Shown one piece after another: positions 1 to 12,511 of a DNA stretch of 64,000 nucleotides (its first letter is position 1; each line of letters opens with the position of its first letter). The stretch is from Osmia lignaria lignaria (taxonomy: Eukaryota; Arthropoda; Insecta; Hymenoptera; Megachilidae): NCBI RefSeq assembly GCF_051020975.1, contig NC_135037.1, positions 4,216,001 through 4,280,000 of the forward strand, in the 5' to 3' direction. The position numbers and the translations under genes were made by a program. The notes under the pieces were generated by a model. The model was not told where the DNA came from and made no database searches. It saw nothing but the letters and a program-made list of their open reading frames with translations.

Positions 1-889
1 CTTGAAATGAGCCCACTTCTGGTGTACGTACAAAGAATTGCTATTCGAACAGGTCTTTCCGCAAACGTCGCAGACAATGGGTCCTTCTTTGTGCTTGAAC
101 CGCACGTGTAGCCTCATGTCGCCTTTGACCTTGAATTTCTTGCCACAATACTCGCAGTCGTATTTGTATTCAGAAGCGTGTTTGCGCTCAAGATGTTCCT
201 TCAATTTGCGACGATTCTGGCACTTGAACTCGCACTCGTTACAGGAGTACTCTTTTGGCTCTGTACTTGACCCGTAGCTGCCTCTTCGTTTGTCTATAGC
301 CTTGCCAGCGTGCTTTCTGCTTATGTGAGAGGTGAGGGTGGATTTGTTGGTGCTCTCGTACTCGCAGAAGTTGCATGTGTAGGTCAGACTGTCGTTGTCC
401 TTCGGATTCTGTTCCTCTTCCTCCTTGTGCTCTAAGGCGACGTGCATCTTGAAGGCGACCAGACTGCGACACACCTTCAGGCAGACCTTGCACTTGTAAC
501 GCTGTGCCTGCTCGTGGACAGCGCTTTGGTGTCGCTTCAGCATCTGTATCACGGGGAAAGAAATGTTGCATTCTTTGCAGGCGTAAACCTCATCGGGTTT
601 CTCGTCGATGTCTTCCTCGAAATCCTCCTCTTTCACCTTCACCGTACACCCCTCGTCCGCCTGCGATGTTTTCTCTTCGATGGGGATGATGAAATCTTTC
701 TCGTCGTCGGTGTTGTTTCTGTTCTCTTCCGACAACTTTTCGGTCGATTTGGAGAATTCGGAGAGATTCTCCCCTTGATTCGCTGGGAGGAAGGCGTAGT
801 AGAGACTACCCTCCACGTCGACAACCTGCCACGGTTGCATCGCTATCGATTCCTTGCCGTACAGGAAACGTCCGTTCCCGTTTAGGGCC
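1..889 (-). CDS. Terminal exon T13, C2H2 fingers (cut by window edge)
   Basis: The acceptor ttttcag lies at 892-890 and the exon begins G|GCC CTA AAC, one leading base, giving a Gly junction with the common donor. It is open from 889 to base 1 with no stop, so the 3' part lies outside the window. The first ATG (840) is internal to the exon and I do not take it as the gene start. After about 75 acidic residues containing a VKEE sumoylation-type motif come six C2H2 fingers, the last ending HQKWAH. The finger pair with CEYCGKKFKVKGD and CDVCGKTCSNSNSLYVHQ is almost the same as one in T12, so the two exons are recent duplicates. The likely role is DNA binding in one isoform of the ZAD factor. Confidence 0.8.
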
Positions 890-2644
890 CTGAAAAGCAC
901 AGAACAGTCAGTTAGGTATCGCACGCAACAGCGCCATTGTTATTTTATTTTCTGTGCCATCACTTTTTTTTTCTTATGTTTCTTAATATATGATCTGTGA
1001 ATGAAACTGCGTTTTCGATAAGCAATGGTCGACGTATATATACGTCGTGTCGTACGGTTTGAAGTGTAGGAAGCAGAATCGTGTCGGAACTTACAATTGT
1101 AGATATATTGTCGCTGGGCAATTAAATATTGATAAATTATTCATCTTTCTCCTCTATATACACATTTCACTGTAATAAAATGTATCCTTCAACACCTTGC
1201 AATTTTTCAACTTAATATGAAATATATTACACGTAAGAAATGATTTTTCCATGTATGTTTTACAGAGTCTTACAAACAGAATAGATTAATAATGATTTCC
1301 AGTCAGTTCTCTGAGGTGAACATAGATAGTAGGGATAAGACACATTTTTTTGTAAGTTGAATTTACAAAGTAAAGTCTTAAATGATTATTTCAAGTATTC
1401 TACAGTGCTTACTGATAATTCCTCTTCATAGAAACATTCAATCTTCGTGGGTATTGTTACATGTTACAATGATACTATTTAGCTGGAAAAATAGTACAGC
1501 TGATAAACTATCGCTTATAAGTAATTTGATATTACACAATCCCTTAATACTAGAAATGGGTTCCTCGAAACATTGAAACCTTGAAACCCAAAAAAATTTC
1601 AAGTTTCAAGAATTCGAAAGCTTTTAATTTTTTCACGATTTGAAGTATAAAATAAATTAATAAAAAACAATTAAGATTTGTGCAAAAACGTTGTCTTTAA
1701 TTTGTAAAACAAGACATACCTATATGTATACTTTCTATTAAAAACAACACTTCAAATTTCAAGAGTTTCGAGAATTTAAAAATTAGTTTCAAACCCATTC
1801 CTATTTAATACGTTCATTTCACAACAGATAATTAAATTATCAGAAAATTAGAGAAGGGTATTCTAAACTTAATAATATTTTTCTATTAATATAGAATTTG
1901 TTCTCGTTGCGACAGTCGATGCCTTAAAAATGAAAAAGAAATAGGATCTTTGAAAAGAATCAGAACGCGTTAACCCTTTCGCTTCCAAGAGTGTATATAT
2001 ACGCATTTGAAAAGTGAAAGTTTGTGCGTATATGTATAAATGCCCGCGGTTGATAGAGGTGAGGACGTATATATACGTCATCGAAAAGCGAGCATTCGCC
2101 TTGAAATAGTGGACGTCTGAGCATAAATATATATATACGCTCTATAAAAAAAAATGGACGCCTCGGCGTATATATACGTCTTTGATTACTGGGAATGGGA
2201 ACGTATATGTACGTCCTCGAAAAGTACAAATATGTCTTGATATGTCTTAATACGAGAGTACAAATACGTCTTGAAATAGTGTACGTATATGGACGCTCCG
2301 ACGTATATATACGTCCTTGAATAATAAAAGCTTAGGTACAAAAATCGTATATACATACTTTCAAATAGATTAAGTTCCATACATAAACCACATCTCTATA
2401 AAAAATACTATATTCCTAAGAACATACTAAAATAAATTACGCTGTTCTCAAAAAGTAATTCTAATTACTATAATAAACTTCATCACAAAGTTCATAAAGC
2501 AGAAAAAATGAACTCCATACATCAGTGTCGAGTGATCAGGATTGCATCAACAATGAGTAGATTTCGTCGCAACACCCCAAAGCGAAAGGGTTAATCATAC
2601 ATCATAGCTCACTGTACAATATCCCTTCCCAAATGTCAGGTATC
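890..2644. other. Gap between T12 and T13 with a TTAA-ended element
   Basis: Contains the T13 acceptor with a CTAAC branch-like site, a lone GACGTATATATACGTC palindrome near 1031-1046, GAAAC/TTTCAAG-rich inverted repeats at about 1555-1800 that may be a degraded element, and the 625-base TTAA-ended element at 1970-2594. No coding exon seen. Confidence 0.5.
1970..2594. mobile_element. TTAA-ended non-autonomous element with palindromic array
   Basis: Both ends read TTAACCCTTTCGCTT (1970-1984 and, inverted, 2594-2580), a 15-base perfect terminal inverted repeat including a TTAA that fits the piggyBac-type target site. There is no transposase. The left two thirds hold about eight irregularly spaced copies of a palindrome close to GACGTATATATACGTC, most followed by a CNTCGAAAAG-like spacer. 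Assignment to a piggyBac-like MITE is inference from the TTAA and CCCT ends. Confidence 0.6.
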
Positions 2645-4331
2645 TCATTTGTTCATAACATCGTGCAATATGTGATCAATAAAGATTCTTGGAAGCGGAG
2701 GATGTGATCCAGGATGGGACTTCCTGTGGCTGATCAATCCAGGCTTCTGTGTAAACGCCTTCCCACAAATGTCGCAAACGTAAGGCCTGACGCCAGTGTG
2801 TATCAGCAAATGCTGCTTCATAGCTGTTCTACGAGCGAATGATTTACTGCAGATGGTACAGGTATATGGTTTATCTCCCGTGTGGACTCTCATGTGCACT
2901 TTCAATCTGCTGTTTCTGGTGAAGGTTTTCCCACACTCCTCACACATTACAGCTTTCCTATTCTCGTGTTGCTTGATCAAGTGCTCGTTCAAATTCTCCT
3001 GAGTAACCATCCTTCTTTTGCACAGGTGACATTCGTACTGTGCTTTATAGTGAGCGAATTTCTGATGAACATACAGAGAATTACTATTGGGACATGTTTT
3101 ACCACAAACATCACACATGACAGGCTGTTCTTTATGACTGAAGCGTATATGATTAGTTAGATCACCTTTCACCTTAAATTTCTTCCCACAGATCTCGCAA
3201 GAGAACTTGAAGTCCTTCGTGTGCTTTCTGGCAAAGTGCACCTTCAGTTCATATTTATTTTTGTTCTTATATTCACACTGAGTACAATAGAACAGCTGTG
3301 GCTGACCATCAGCTGTGAGAGACTTTGCTGGTCTGTGCTTCCTTTTTATATGTGAATACAGAGATGATTTCTTGTTGGTCTTAAAGGAACACTCGTTGCA
3401 GAGATACACCTCAGCAATGTCCACCTTGTGGCGACGCTTGTGGGAGTATAAGGTGCTCTTTTTTGAACATGCGAAGTCGCACAAATCGCATTGCTGCCTT
3501 CCAGAATCTTTCTCAGGGCTCTTGTTAACTTCTGATAATGATTCATCCTTGCTGTCTGAGTCTGAAGAGGACGAGACACTGGGAGCATCCTTGATTTCTT
3601 CTGTCAAGTATACTTCTTCTGATTCCTTCTTCTCTTTAGATTTGATATCGCTCTTCTTGTTCTTCTTCTGCAAAGTAACCTTGGTATCAGTCTTACGGTG
3701 AGTCTGGGCCAGATGAGAAACCAAACTACTGCTCATCTTACTAACAAAACTGCAGGCGTTGCACTTGAAGACCATCCACCTCCTGTTTCTGTGATTCTCC
3801 ATGTGTTTGTCTAGAATGGAATAGTCGTTGCACTTAAGATCACAAATTATACAAGAAATTTCTTTGTGTTCCTTTTTTATGTGCACAGTTAAACTAGCTT
3901 TCCTGTTGCAACGGAAACCACAACACATGCAGATGTACTTCCGGTCTTCTGATAGCTTCTGTGATTTCACTTGTCTATTTTGTTTATTTGAAATTTTAAA
4001 CCGATTTCTGTTACTCATACGCTCTTTGCGAAGCCAGGAGTGGAAATTGTGAAATATTTTATGTTTGTTCAGCATAGTCTCCACAGGAAATTTAATGCCA
4101 CATTTATCACAGGTATAGGAATCGATGGTGACCTCGCAGAGATGCATCAAAGATCCCATATAATTTGTTTTTTGAACATTTTTATGTTGTTCTTCGTTCT
4201 CCTTCTTAGATGACACAGTTGAGAGTGTTTTAGAATTTTCTTCAGATTTTATGGTGTTGTCCATCGCTGATTTATCGTCGAGTTGACCGGAAGTACCGGT
4301 GGTCGTCATCATCTTGCAGCAAACGCGTTCC
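2645..4331 (-). CDS. Terminal exon T12, 13 C2H2 fingers
   Basis: The acceptor tgttttag ends at 4332 and the exon starts G|GAA CGC GTT, phase 2, reaching an in-frame ATG at 4312 and a stop at 2645. It adds 561 residues after the Gly junction and is the longest complete tail. Thirteen C2H2 fingers fall in three blocks: four near the start, a Ser/Asp-rich acidic spacer (SSSSDSDSKDE), then nine. Several early fingers are of the short-linker, HxxxxH type (CNECSFKTNKKSSLYSH). Only the last three carry classical TGxxP-type linkers. The tail ends HRKSHPGSHPPLP, the C-terminal signature of T7-T12. It is the closest paralogue of T13. The product should be a nuclear DNA-binding isoform. The ATG at 4312 could serve a ZAD-less product if an internal promoter existed. 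Confidence 0.85.
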
Positions 4332-5328
4332 CTAAAACAAAATCAAAATAGCTCGATTAATTTTAATGAAATGTACATTACTTTCGGGTACATGAACGTT
4401 ACTTACTGTAGATCTAAGATGTCTTTAACGGATGCTTATGCGATTTTTATTCGAATAGAAATAGCGGGTTTAAAATGAACTTTCGTGGTGTGCACTATTC
4501 GTGTGGTCTTTATTCTTATTTTCTTATGTAGGATTTAGGAAGTTTATTAAATATACATTAACATCGAATGGAATTCTTAACTACAGCTAAAAATTTATAA
4601 ACTGGGATGGATATAAGCTCGTAAAAGCCTAAATATAAAAATGTACGAATATTTTCCTACTTGAAGGCTTCAATGTTACATTTTTAAAATTTTTTATCGT
4701 TATTGTATCTTCTTGAAGCTTTCATGTAAGAAAAAGGTACATTTTCTTTTTAAAAAATATTTCCTTGTATAAAATGGTAAAAGATTTCGTAAGGAGTTTA
4801 CACTTTTCACAGAGTAGATCTTATTTAAGATACCTTGTATGTACAACTTATTCCAGTCTTCTCAAAGTTCTTAATGCTAACCGTTTCAATAACATCGTAA
4901 AATACTATTGCCATATCACATCATATAGATTAAATTTTTTCAAATCACTGTTTACTTTCATTATCTCTTTGAAATCAACAGTTTCTTTTCGACTTCAGAT
5001 CTAAATTCACAGCTGGTACGTTAATTTAATCCAATGGCACAAAGTTGTGAGAACAAAAACTGGAGTACGTGAAAGTAAGTACAAATATCTAAGTATTAAA
5101 TTGGCAATTAAATTATTTTTTCAATGTATGGAAACCTTTCCTTTGGTAATTTGAGTATTTAATTTTGTAAGTCTAGCTTATAACAATAACACTATATCAA
5201 TTTCTCTAAATATACAATTTTCAACCAAAGTAAGTCCACTTGAAACTTGCAATTTTTCAATAGGTCGCTAATTTAATTGCCAATTCCATAATTGACTATC
5301 AGATTCTGCTTATCTACTAATTGCTATA
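4332..5328. other. Gap between T11 and T12
   Basis: About 1 kb AT-rich. It includes the T12 acceptor region and, presumably, T11 3' UTR. A GTAAGT donor-like site lies near 4403. Nothing else recognised. Confidence 0.5.
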
Positions 5329-6529
5329 TTACAAAGAAATCTCAGCTCGATATTTAGTCACAATTTGACCATCCAATTCACCAACATTTCTCTTCCTCCC
5401 AAGAGGCACCGGAGGCGACGACAGATGAGCGTCAGGGTGCTTCCTCCGATGCTCTATCATATAATACCTCCTCTTAAAAGACTGCCCACAGAGGTCACAG
5501 ATATGTGGTCTCTCCGCAGAGTGCGTCAACAAATGTGTGTTCCTCATATGTGACGTTCGAAAGTTCTTCTTACAAATGTGACACGTGTACGGTTTCACAC
5601 CTGTGTGGGTGGTCGTGTGGGTGGCCAGGTACCTCTTCGAGGCGAACACTTTTCCGCACTCTTTGCACTCGTATGTTCTATTGTGCTGTTGCATATGATT
5701 GTCTAAATTCTCTTGTGTAAGCAGCCTCTTATTACAAACGGTACATTGAAATTTGTATTCATTCAAATGTGCCACTTTTCTGTGCTTGTACAACGAATAA
5801 TTACTTGTATAAAATTTCCCACAAACATCACACATGTGCTGCGAATTACTGTGAGTTCCTACATGAAATTTCAAGTCCCATTCCATCTTGAAACGCTTTC
5901 CACAGTGTTCGCAGGCGAATTTGTAATCGTCAGTGTGCCTTCTGATGTAGTGAGACTTCAGGTTGTTCTTCGTCTTCGTCCTATAATCGCACTTATCACA
6001 GAAGTGTAGCAAACTCGAATCAATTTCTTGGTGAACCAGTTTGTGTGCTTTCAAGTCGCATTTGTACTTGAAGGTTTTGTCACAGGTCTGACACTTGAAT
6101 GGACGGTGGAAACTGTGCTTGCTGGTGATGTGTCGCAGGATCTTGCTCTTCTGCTCAAATGTTGTTTGGCAAATATCACAGGTGTACGTACCATCATGAA
6201 GCTTCTTGTATAGATCTTCTTGCGACGAATTCTTATTTTGAAATTTATCTGAATAATTATTAGAATCCATGGGTAATGTTTTATTAGTGGAGCGTTTTAG
6301 TGGAGGTTTCTCTTTGTTACTTGATTCTTCTTCTTGAAGATCGATATGATCTTCGTCTTTTGTTTTGTAAGTGGAGCTTTTATTACTTTTGTGTCTGCGT
6401 ATTTTTGAAGATCGAAAGAGGAGTCTTCTTTGGAGAACAGTTGCCGGTTTACTTGATGTTTTTAATTCATCTTTTGGCTGAGCATCGACGCTGGATTTGT
6501 GCTTCTGATTTATTTGCTGCGTCGATTTC
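5329..6529 (-). CDS. Terminal exon T11, 9 C2H2 fingers
   Basis: The acceptor tgttttag ends at 6530 and the exon starts G|AAA TCG ACG CAG. The frame is open for 86 codons before the first ATG (6270), so the ORF-style start at 6270 would discard a conserved-phase segment. This 86-residue lead is Lys/Ser/Gln-rich without fingers. Nine C2H2 fingers follow, from CDICQTTF to CDLCGQSFKRRYYMIEHRRKH. They match T10 finger by finger (HYIRRH, LLTQENLDNHM, the CGQSF final finger), which indicates whole-exon duplication. The C-terminus diverges after HPDAHLSSPPVP, where most sister exons have HPG.HPP. There are 399 residues after the Gly junction. Confidence 0.85.
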
Positions 6530-8336
6530 CTAAAACATGAACGAAACGAGTAAGTACAGAAGGTTTATTCATTGTTAGGTGAACAAATTTAGGGAGCGTT
6601 TATTTTCTCTTCCACTTAGAACTTCAACGAGCTTCTAATACTCTGTATCAAAAAGGAGTTAAGCAACTGAGTTGATATTTATTAACAAGAATTCGATCTT
6701 GATATTATTTTTAAAGTGTAGTTTACTGAAGAAATTTAAAAAAACTGACTAAGCTAAAAAATTCATTTATAATTGCTGAATTATGTAATTCTTTAAATAA
6801 TTCTGTGGATAATTAATCAGAAAATTGGTCGATGTCTGCTGTGATGAATTCTTCTTCCTTGTTGCTTAACAGTAGAAGAAAATATTTATTTTAAAAATGA
6901 GAAACCTAAAAATAAGAAAGATCTGTTAATTATATAAAAATATAATTTTGTAACAGCTTGATGAATTTCTGCAGCGAAATTCTAAGCAAATGATAATAAA
7001 GGTATTTTCTTTTATTGGAAGAAAATCGAAAAGAAAAATTTACCGTACAATTGTTATATCAATGAAACATTTTGAAATAAAATAATTGCATCCGTTTGCG
7101 TTTTATTTCGTATGTCGATTAACGAGCTTCATATAGTGTACAATCTTCTGTACATTCAGACATAATATAAAAAATGCTCAGCTATAAATATGAAAAAATC
7201 GTGGAGGTTTTTTTTTCATGTAAATCAAAAGCTGTAAATTCTACAGTTAATCGTTGAAAAATTATTCTCCTGTACAATATTGATACAGCTTTTAAGAATG
7301 ATATATTTTACATGATGTTACACACACACGTGCACATATATTTCTTTTTTCTTCTTTTTTCCTTCAAATTTACAAACAATATAAATTTCTTTCATAAGAA
7401 TACCATTATTTATATTACAGTTCTCTTGTTACACTTATATTCACATGCATAAAAAAACTATCGTTTGCGAAGTAATTCTTGTTTATTTGCGACATTTTTT
7501 AAAATCATACTTCAACCCATTATATCGGAAAAAAAATTTTAATAATCAAAACAGATTTTCAGTCTGTACATTACACTAATGCTATATTGTACAGTACAAT
7601 AGTTAACTAAAAATCAGAGGTAAAAAATACGAAAACTTACTGTTATTATTTCTATCCTTTATGCCTTGAAATGAACACCCCTAAAGTGCATCGGAACAAA
7701 TGTATATTTCTACTTTTACAAATGATGCGAAATAATTTTGTAATCTACAGAAAGGGTAATTATCTGTTTAAGCAGTTCATGAAAATTTGTAAGAATTTTA
7801 CAAAATTTCGCACGCAATCTCATTCGAAAATAAAAAGATAATAAAAGGGTAAAGAAAAACTTACAACACAATGTACCAAACGTTACTAAAGTCAAAGAAA
7901 ACCAAAATCTATATTTATTTAAAAAAGAAAAGAAAAGAAATGAAAAAGAGGTTTAATTAATGTAATTCACAAGTCATTAAAATGCAATCAATGACGATAT
8001 AAAAAAAAATCACAAAGGTACTCCAAATTAACTTATCCGATTCCTTGAAATCGTTACATTCAAATAAATCCATCTATCAGATGCAAAAACTTACGTATTC
8101 CACGACCGACGATCGTACAGTCCCACAACGATTCCTCGTGCACAACGGCGTAACAAAAAAACGTAGTCTTTCATCCGAGAATTCGTTCGAAATACAATTC
8201 ATCGTACCACTCGATTCACACCATCTTCAATGTACAAAAACCTCCCTCAAAGTAGTCCCAATCCTCCGGACAAAAATTCCTCTTCTAACGTTATATAAAA
8301 AAGTATACAAAATCTGATTAAAATTTATCATCCCGT
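6530..8336. other. Gap between T10 and T11
   Basis: About 1.8 kb of AT-rich DNA with no finger-coding frame and no repeat that I can define. T10 3' UTR is presumably at the right end. I see nothing else here. Confidence 0.5.
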
Positions 8337-9477
8337 CTACTTGCTGCTCTTGTTCACGATGATCTTGTCCTGAACACCGTGGAGAAGATTGGTGATCTTG
8401 ATAGGGGGAGGCGGAGGATGGATACCAGGATGTTTCCTACGGTGTAGCATCATGGGCGATCTTTGCGTGAAACTCTGTCCACAAATATCGCATACGTACG
8501 GCCTTTCGCCAACGTGGGTCAACAGATGAATCTTCTGGGAGCTGAGGCAGCCGAAAGTCTTTCCGCAAATCGCGCACAAATAAGATTTCTCCCCGGAATG
8601 AGTTCTCAGATGTTTCGTCAGACCGTACTTGCTCTTGAACTCCATGCCGCATTGCTCGCAGACGTATTTAATTTTATGCAGCTCCATGTGATTGTCCAAG
8701 TTCTTCTGCGACTTGAACTTCTTCTTGCAGGTCTCGCACTGGAACAATTTCACCTTCGTCTTGTGTTTGTAGTGTTTGTGAAAATAGAGGGAGGATTTGC
8801 TCGGGTAAGATGAGCCGCATATGTCGCAGACGCAGGATTCCGCGTCGTGGTCCTTAACGTGGGTGGTGTAGTCGGACTGCACCTTGAACATCTTGCCGCA
8901 CTGTTCGCACTTGTAATTGTAGTCCTGAGTGTGTTTCCTGATGTAGTGGATCTTCAGGTAAGGTTTGGTGCGTGCCTTGAAGTCGCACATGCTGCACGCG
9001 TGCAGGGTCAACGGTTCGTCGTGCACCTCCATGTGCCGGCTGAGATGGGCTGTGGTCTTGAACGCTTTCGTGCAAATGGCGCACTTGTGGGGCCTCGAGT
9101 TGCTGTGCTTCAGCATGTGCCTGGTGTGCTTGCTCTTGCGATCGAACGTCGCGTAACAGATCTCGCAGGTGTGTAGTCTCTTCAGGGACATGTGCTTACC
9201 CGGGTACATGTTCTTCTCCTGTTGCAGCTTCTTCCGGAAGTCCAACGGCACGTCGTCTAGGTCCTCGATCGACTGATCGGTGTTGGAGGAGTTGCTCTTA
9301 GTCTTCTCTACCGATTCGTTGCTCTTCGCGACCGCTTTCGAAGGCTGACCGTTCGCATCTCCGCCCGGTGCTGGCTCCTTCATCATGAAGACGCTCAGCG
9401 ACGTCGGTATCCGAAAGTAATTTTCCTCTAGTTTTACTATCAGAAAAGTTGGAGCGAGGGGGTCTAGCGCATTGTAC
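8337..9477 (-). CDS. Terminal exon T10, 9 C2H2 fingers
   Basis: The acceptor ttttttag ends at 9478, with a CTAAC branch-point-like site about 25 bases upstream. The exon starts G|TAC AAT GCG CTA and is open for 30 codons before the first ATG (9386), then to the stop at 8337. After an acidic and Ser/Asn-rich leader (NTDQSIEDLDD) come nine C2H2 fingers beginning CEICYATFDRKSKHTRH. The last is CDICGQSFTQRSPMMLHRRKH followed by PGIHPPPPPIK. Its finger order matches T11. It encodes 379 residues after the Gly junction. The coding part is clearly more GC-rich than its introns, as expected for selected coding sequence. Confidence 0.85.
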
Positions 9478-12400
9478 CTAAAAAACCATAAAGCTAGTTA
9501 GTCGATATCGAAAAGGGACAGGATGATTTTTTATTTTATTTTTCATCGCTAACCACGCACGAGCATGCACCGGCGTGTTCGCTTTTTTTTCTTTTTTTTT
9601 GGAGAACTTGCCGCTTGGCAAGTTCCAGAATAAATGGTTCTTCCTCTAGATCCAGTGGAAGGTAAAGCTTTCTTTTATTCAGTGTTTTGGTTGTAATCAC
9701 TTTATTAGAAGACTTACGTACAGGTTCTAAATTGTTTTTTTTTTTCTTATGAAATATATGTCCTCGTTCATTGGTGATACCTTGACGAATGATCTTTTTC
9801 GTTAGTCATTTTTTAAGAAAATATTAGGTCACAATGTTTAACGGCAAATAGAAATAATATTAATATTTTGAATATTTCATACAATTAAAATGATCAAATT
9901 TTATTTTCCTTCATTGTCATACATTTGATATATTAAATTATATTTATTAAGTATTCTTAAGAGGATTAAACAACGCATACGTTTAATTAATTGTATGAAC
10001 TTTAGAATTAAAATGTGATGATTAATTTATTATACTTCAACTGCTGTGACTGTATCCTGAGAAGTGATTTATGTATGTACAAATATACATAAACGAAATT
10101 GTCTTTTAAATTCTAATCATTCTAAGAAATAGAAATCATTAGTCAACTTACTGACGTTTATTTATTGCGTGGAAATTTTATTAATCAATAATAACACACA
10201 CTATTTCGAAATTATTCCAATTAATCATAGAAACACAAAATGTATTTAGAATACTTGAAATAAAAATTCTTTGCAAATAAAGAGATACTTAAAATTAACT
10301 TCATTTTCCCATTCAAAGAAAAGTACTAGTTAATGTATCATATCACCAGTCATCAACTTAATGAACAATACAATTATATCTACCTTCCAGAAAAAAAAAA
10401 AAATCAGAATCGTTGATTTTTCACCGATAATCGATTGCAAAGTACTTTTAACTTTCTTCCAACTCAAACGTCTATATCAATAATCTTGATGTCCAACAGA
10501 AAACTACTTTAAACCATCCCGTAAAGGTAGCTCGCTGAAAATTCCAGATCAATCATAAGTTCCCATCCTCGTCGTTGTTCTTATCTACTTGATCACCTTG
10601 CATGTTCTGCAAGTAACTCTTGGCCACTTCGGCAACGTGCGGAGGTGTCCACTCCATGGGTGGCAGGGGTCCAGGGTGCTGCCTCCTGTGCCTGAGCATG
10701 CTGGACCGCTGAGTGAAATCCTCGTCACAGATATCACACTTGTAGGGCCTTACACCAGCATGAGTTAAAACGTGCTGATAGAAATTACTGGTGCAAGCAA
10801 AAGTTTTCTGACATATGGTACAAAGATAACTCTTGGGTTCACGATGCTTCAATTTCCTGTGATTTATTAACTCTTGACTGCTACGGTGCTTCTGTCCACA
10901 TTCCTCACACTTGAAACCTTCTTCGTGGAGTCTAAGATGATTATCCAATATGATCCTCTGACGGAATTTCTTGTTACAAAGATGGCAATGGTGCTCGTAT
11001 TTTAACTCTTTGTTTCGCTTACGATGCTTCCATTCGTGACCACTGATGTCGATCACAGTTTTACCACAGAACCGACAAACCTGAGGTTCCGAGTTGTGAG
11101 CCTTCTTCACATGAAGAGTCAAATCCGTCTTCACTTTATATCTACGTCCACAGTGTTCACATACGAACTTGGACTCGTCGTCACCGGTGTGAACACGTAG
11201 ATTATGTCTCTTAACACTGTATCTCTTCTTGAACTTCGCGTTGCAGATGTCACACTTGAAGAAATAGTCAGGCTGATGGATCACTTTGTGCTTTTCCAAG
11301 GCTCTTTCACTTTGATACGCTTTCTTACACATGTCACATTTGTAGGGCTTGCAATGGACGATCGCCACGTGGTCTTCCACCATCAGATCATTGATGAAGC
11401 GTTTCCCACAAAACGGACAGATGTTCTTGATCTTCGCAAGGACGTCGTCCACTTCAGCATCGCCCTTCTGGCTGGATTCCGAAGACAACTGATTCTCAGA
11501 TTTTTCAGTGGGTTCCTTGTGCACTTCTAGAGGGTCCTTCGACACTGGTTGATTAAAATTAATCGACGGAACCGCGTTCGATTGTCCTTCAGGTGTTGTT
11601 TTCTCATCTTCGTGCTTGGACGCTGGGACCACTATTAAGTAGTATGACGAACACTTGTCTTGCTTCGTTTGTTGTCTTACGATTCGTACTCTGAAACAAA
11701 GATAACGCATGTCAGCGCACAAAAAGCTTGTAGATCAATGTTGAAATTTATATCTTAGAGAATCATTGAATAGAAATTTCTCGATCGACGGAAACATTTT
11801 TTTCGTCATTCATCGTTTTCTTTTCTTCTGTAGAGAAACACGTGAGAAGACAGGTTCAAGCTTTGAAGTATACTGATATTTGTAACTTACTTTCTTCATT
11901 GTTTAATGCATACTTTATTGCAAACTGTGTCGTTTAAATACGAATTTAAACAGTCACTTTTGTGTTCCAATAAACACAATAAACAGTAATTAGAAGAAAA
12001 ACTTGACACATGGTACTAATTATAAAATATACTATAAAATTTTTTTTTATTAGTTTCGTGTAATATTACAAAAAGTGAGTTTCTTCTGCTTCATAAATAA
12101 ATGAAGATTAGGTAAATTAGGAATCCTTAGAAGAGTATCTAAATAAAAGGGCGAAGTTTTGATCTTCTTAATTAGAGGTTTACTTAAGTGCTTTACTTAA
12201 GTATTTATACCAAGTATATCACTATAATAATATATTATTATCTTAATATACTTAAATCCTCCAAATAAAAGTTATAATAATTTCTCTTCAAGATATCCAC
12301 GTCAAGTTCCAATAAATGAAATGATAAAATGAAAAACTCCAATTAATATAAAAATCCTAAATAAATCGAGGAACCTAAATAAATTTGTCCTCAGCAACAT

Positions 12401-12511
12401 ACAATCTACACACCTTAAAAAATACCTCAATACACATCTTCTCATAGTGTCCACTATATACATTTTCAAACGAAACCACTCTTACAACAACCAGTAATAC
12501 TCGCCGAACTC
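9478..12511. other. Gaps around T9 (9478-10552 and 11691-12511)
   Basis: Both sides of T9 are AT-rich and without recognisable coding sequence. Donor-like GTAAGT sites occur on the minus strand near 9717 and 11889, but such sites are expected by chance at about this density. Poly-A and poly-T tracts lie near 9583-9600 and 10386. Confidence 0.45.
10553..11690 (-). CDS. Terminal exon T9, 9 C2H2 fingers with a shortened finger
   Basis: The acceptor ttgtttcag ends at 11691; the exon starts A|GTA CGA ATC, so the junction codon is GGA (Gly). The ORF can be extended upstream to an ATG at 11722, but that part is intron by this model. A leader of about 100 residues with EKSENQLSSESS is followed by nine fingers. 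Finger 5 is CRFCGKTVIDISGHEWKH, only nine residues between the second Cys and first His, where canonical fingers have twelve. The same short finger occurs in T8 and T7. The last finger ends HRRQHPGPLPP. There are 378 residues after the junction. It is closest to T8. Confidence 0.85.
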
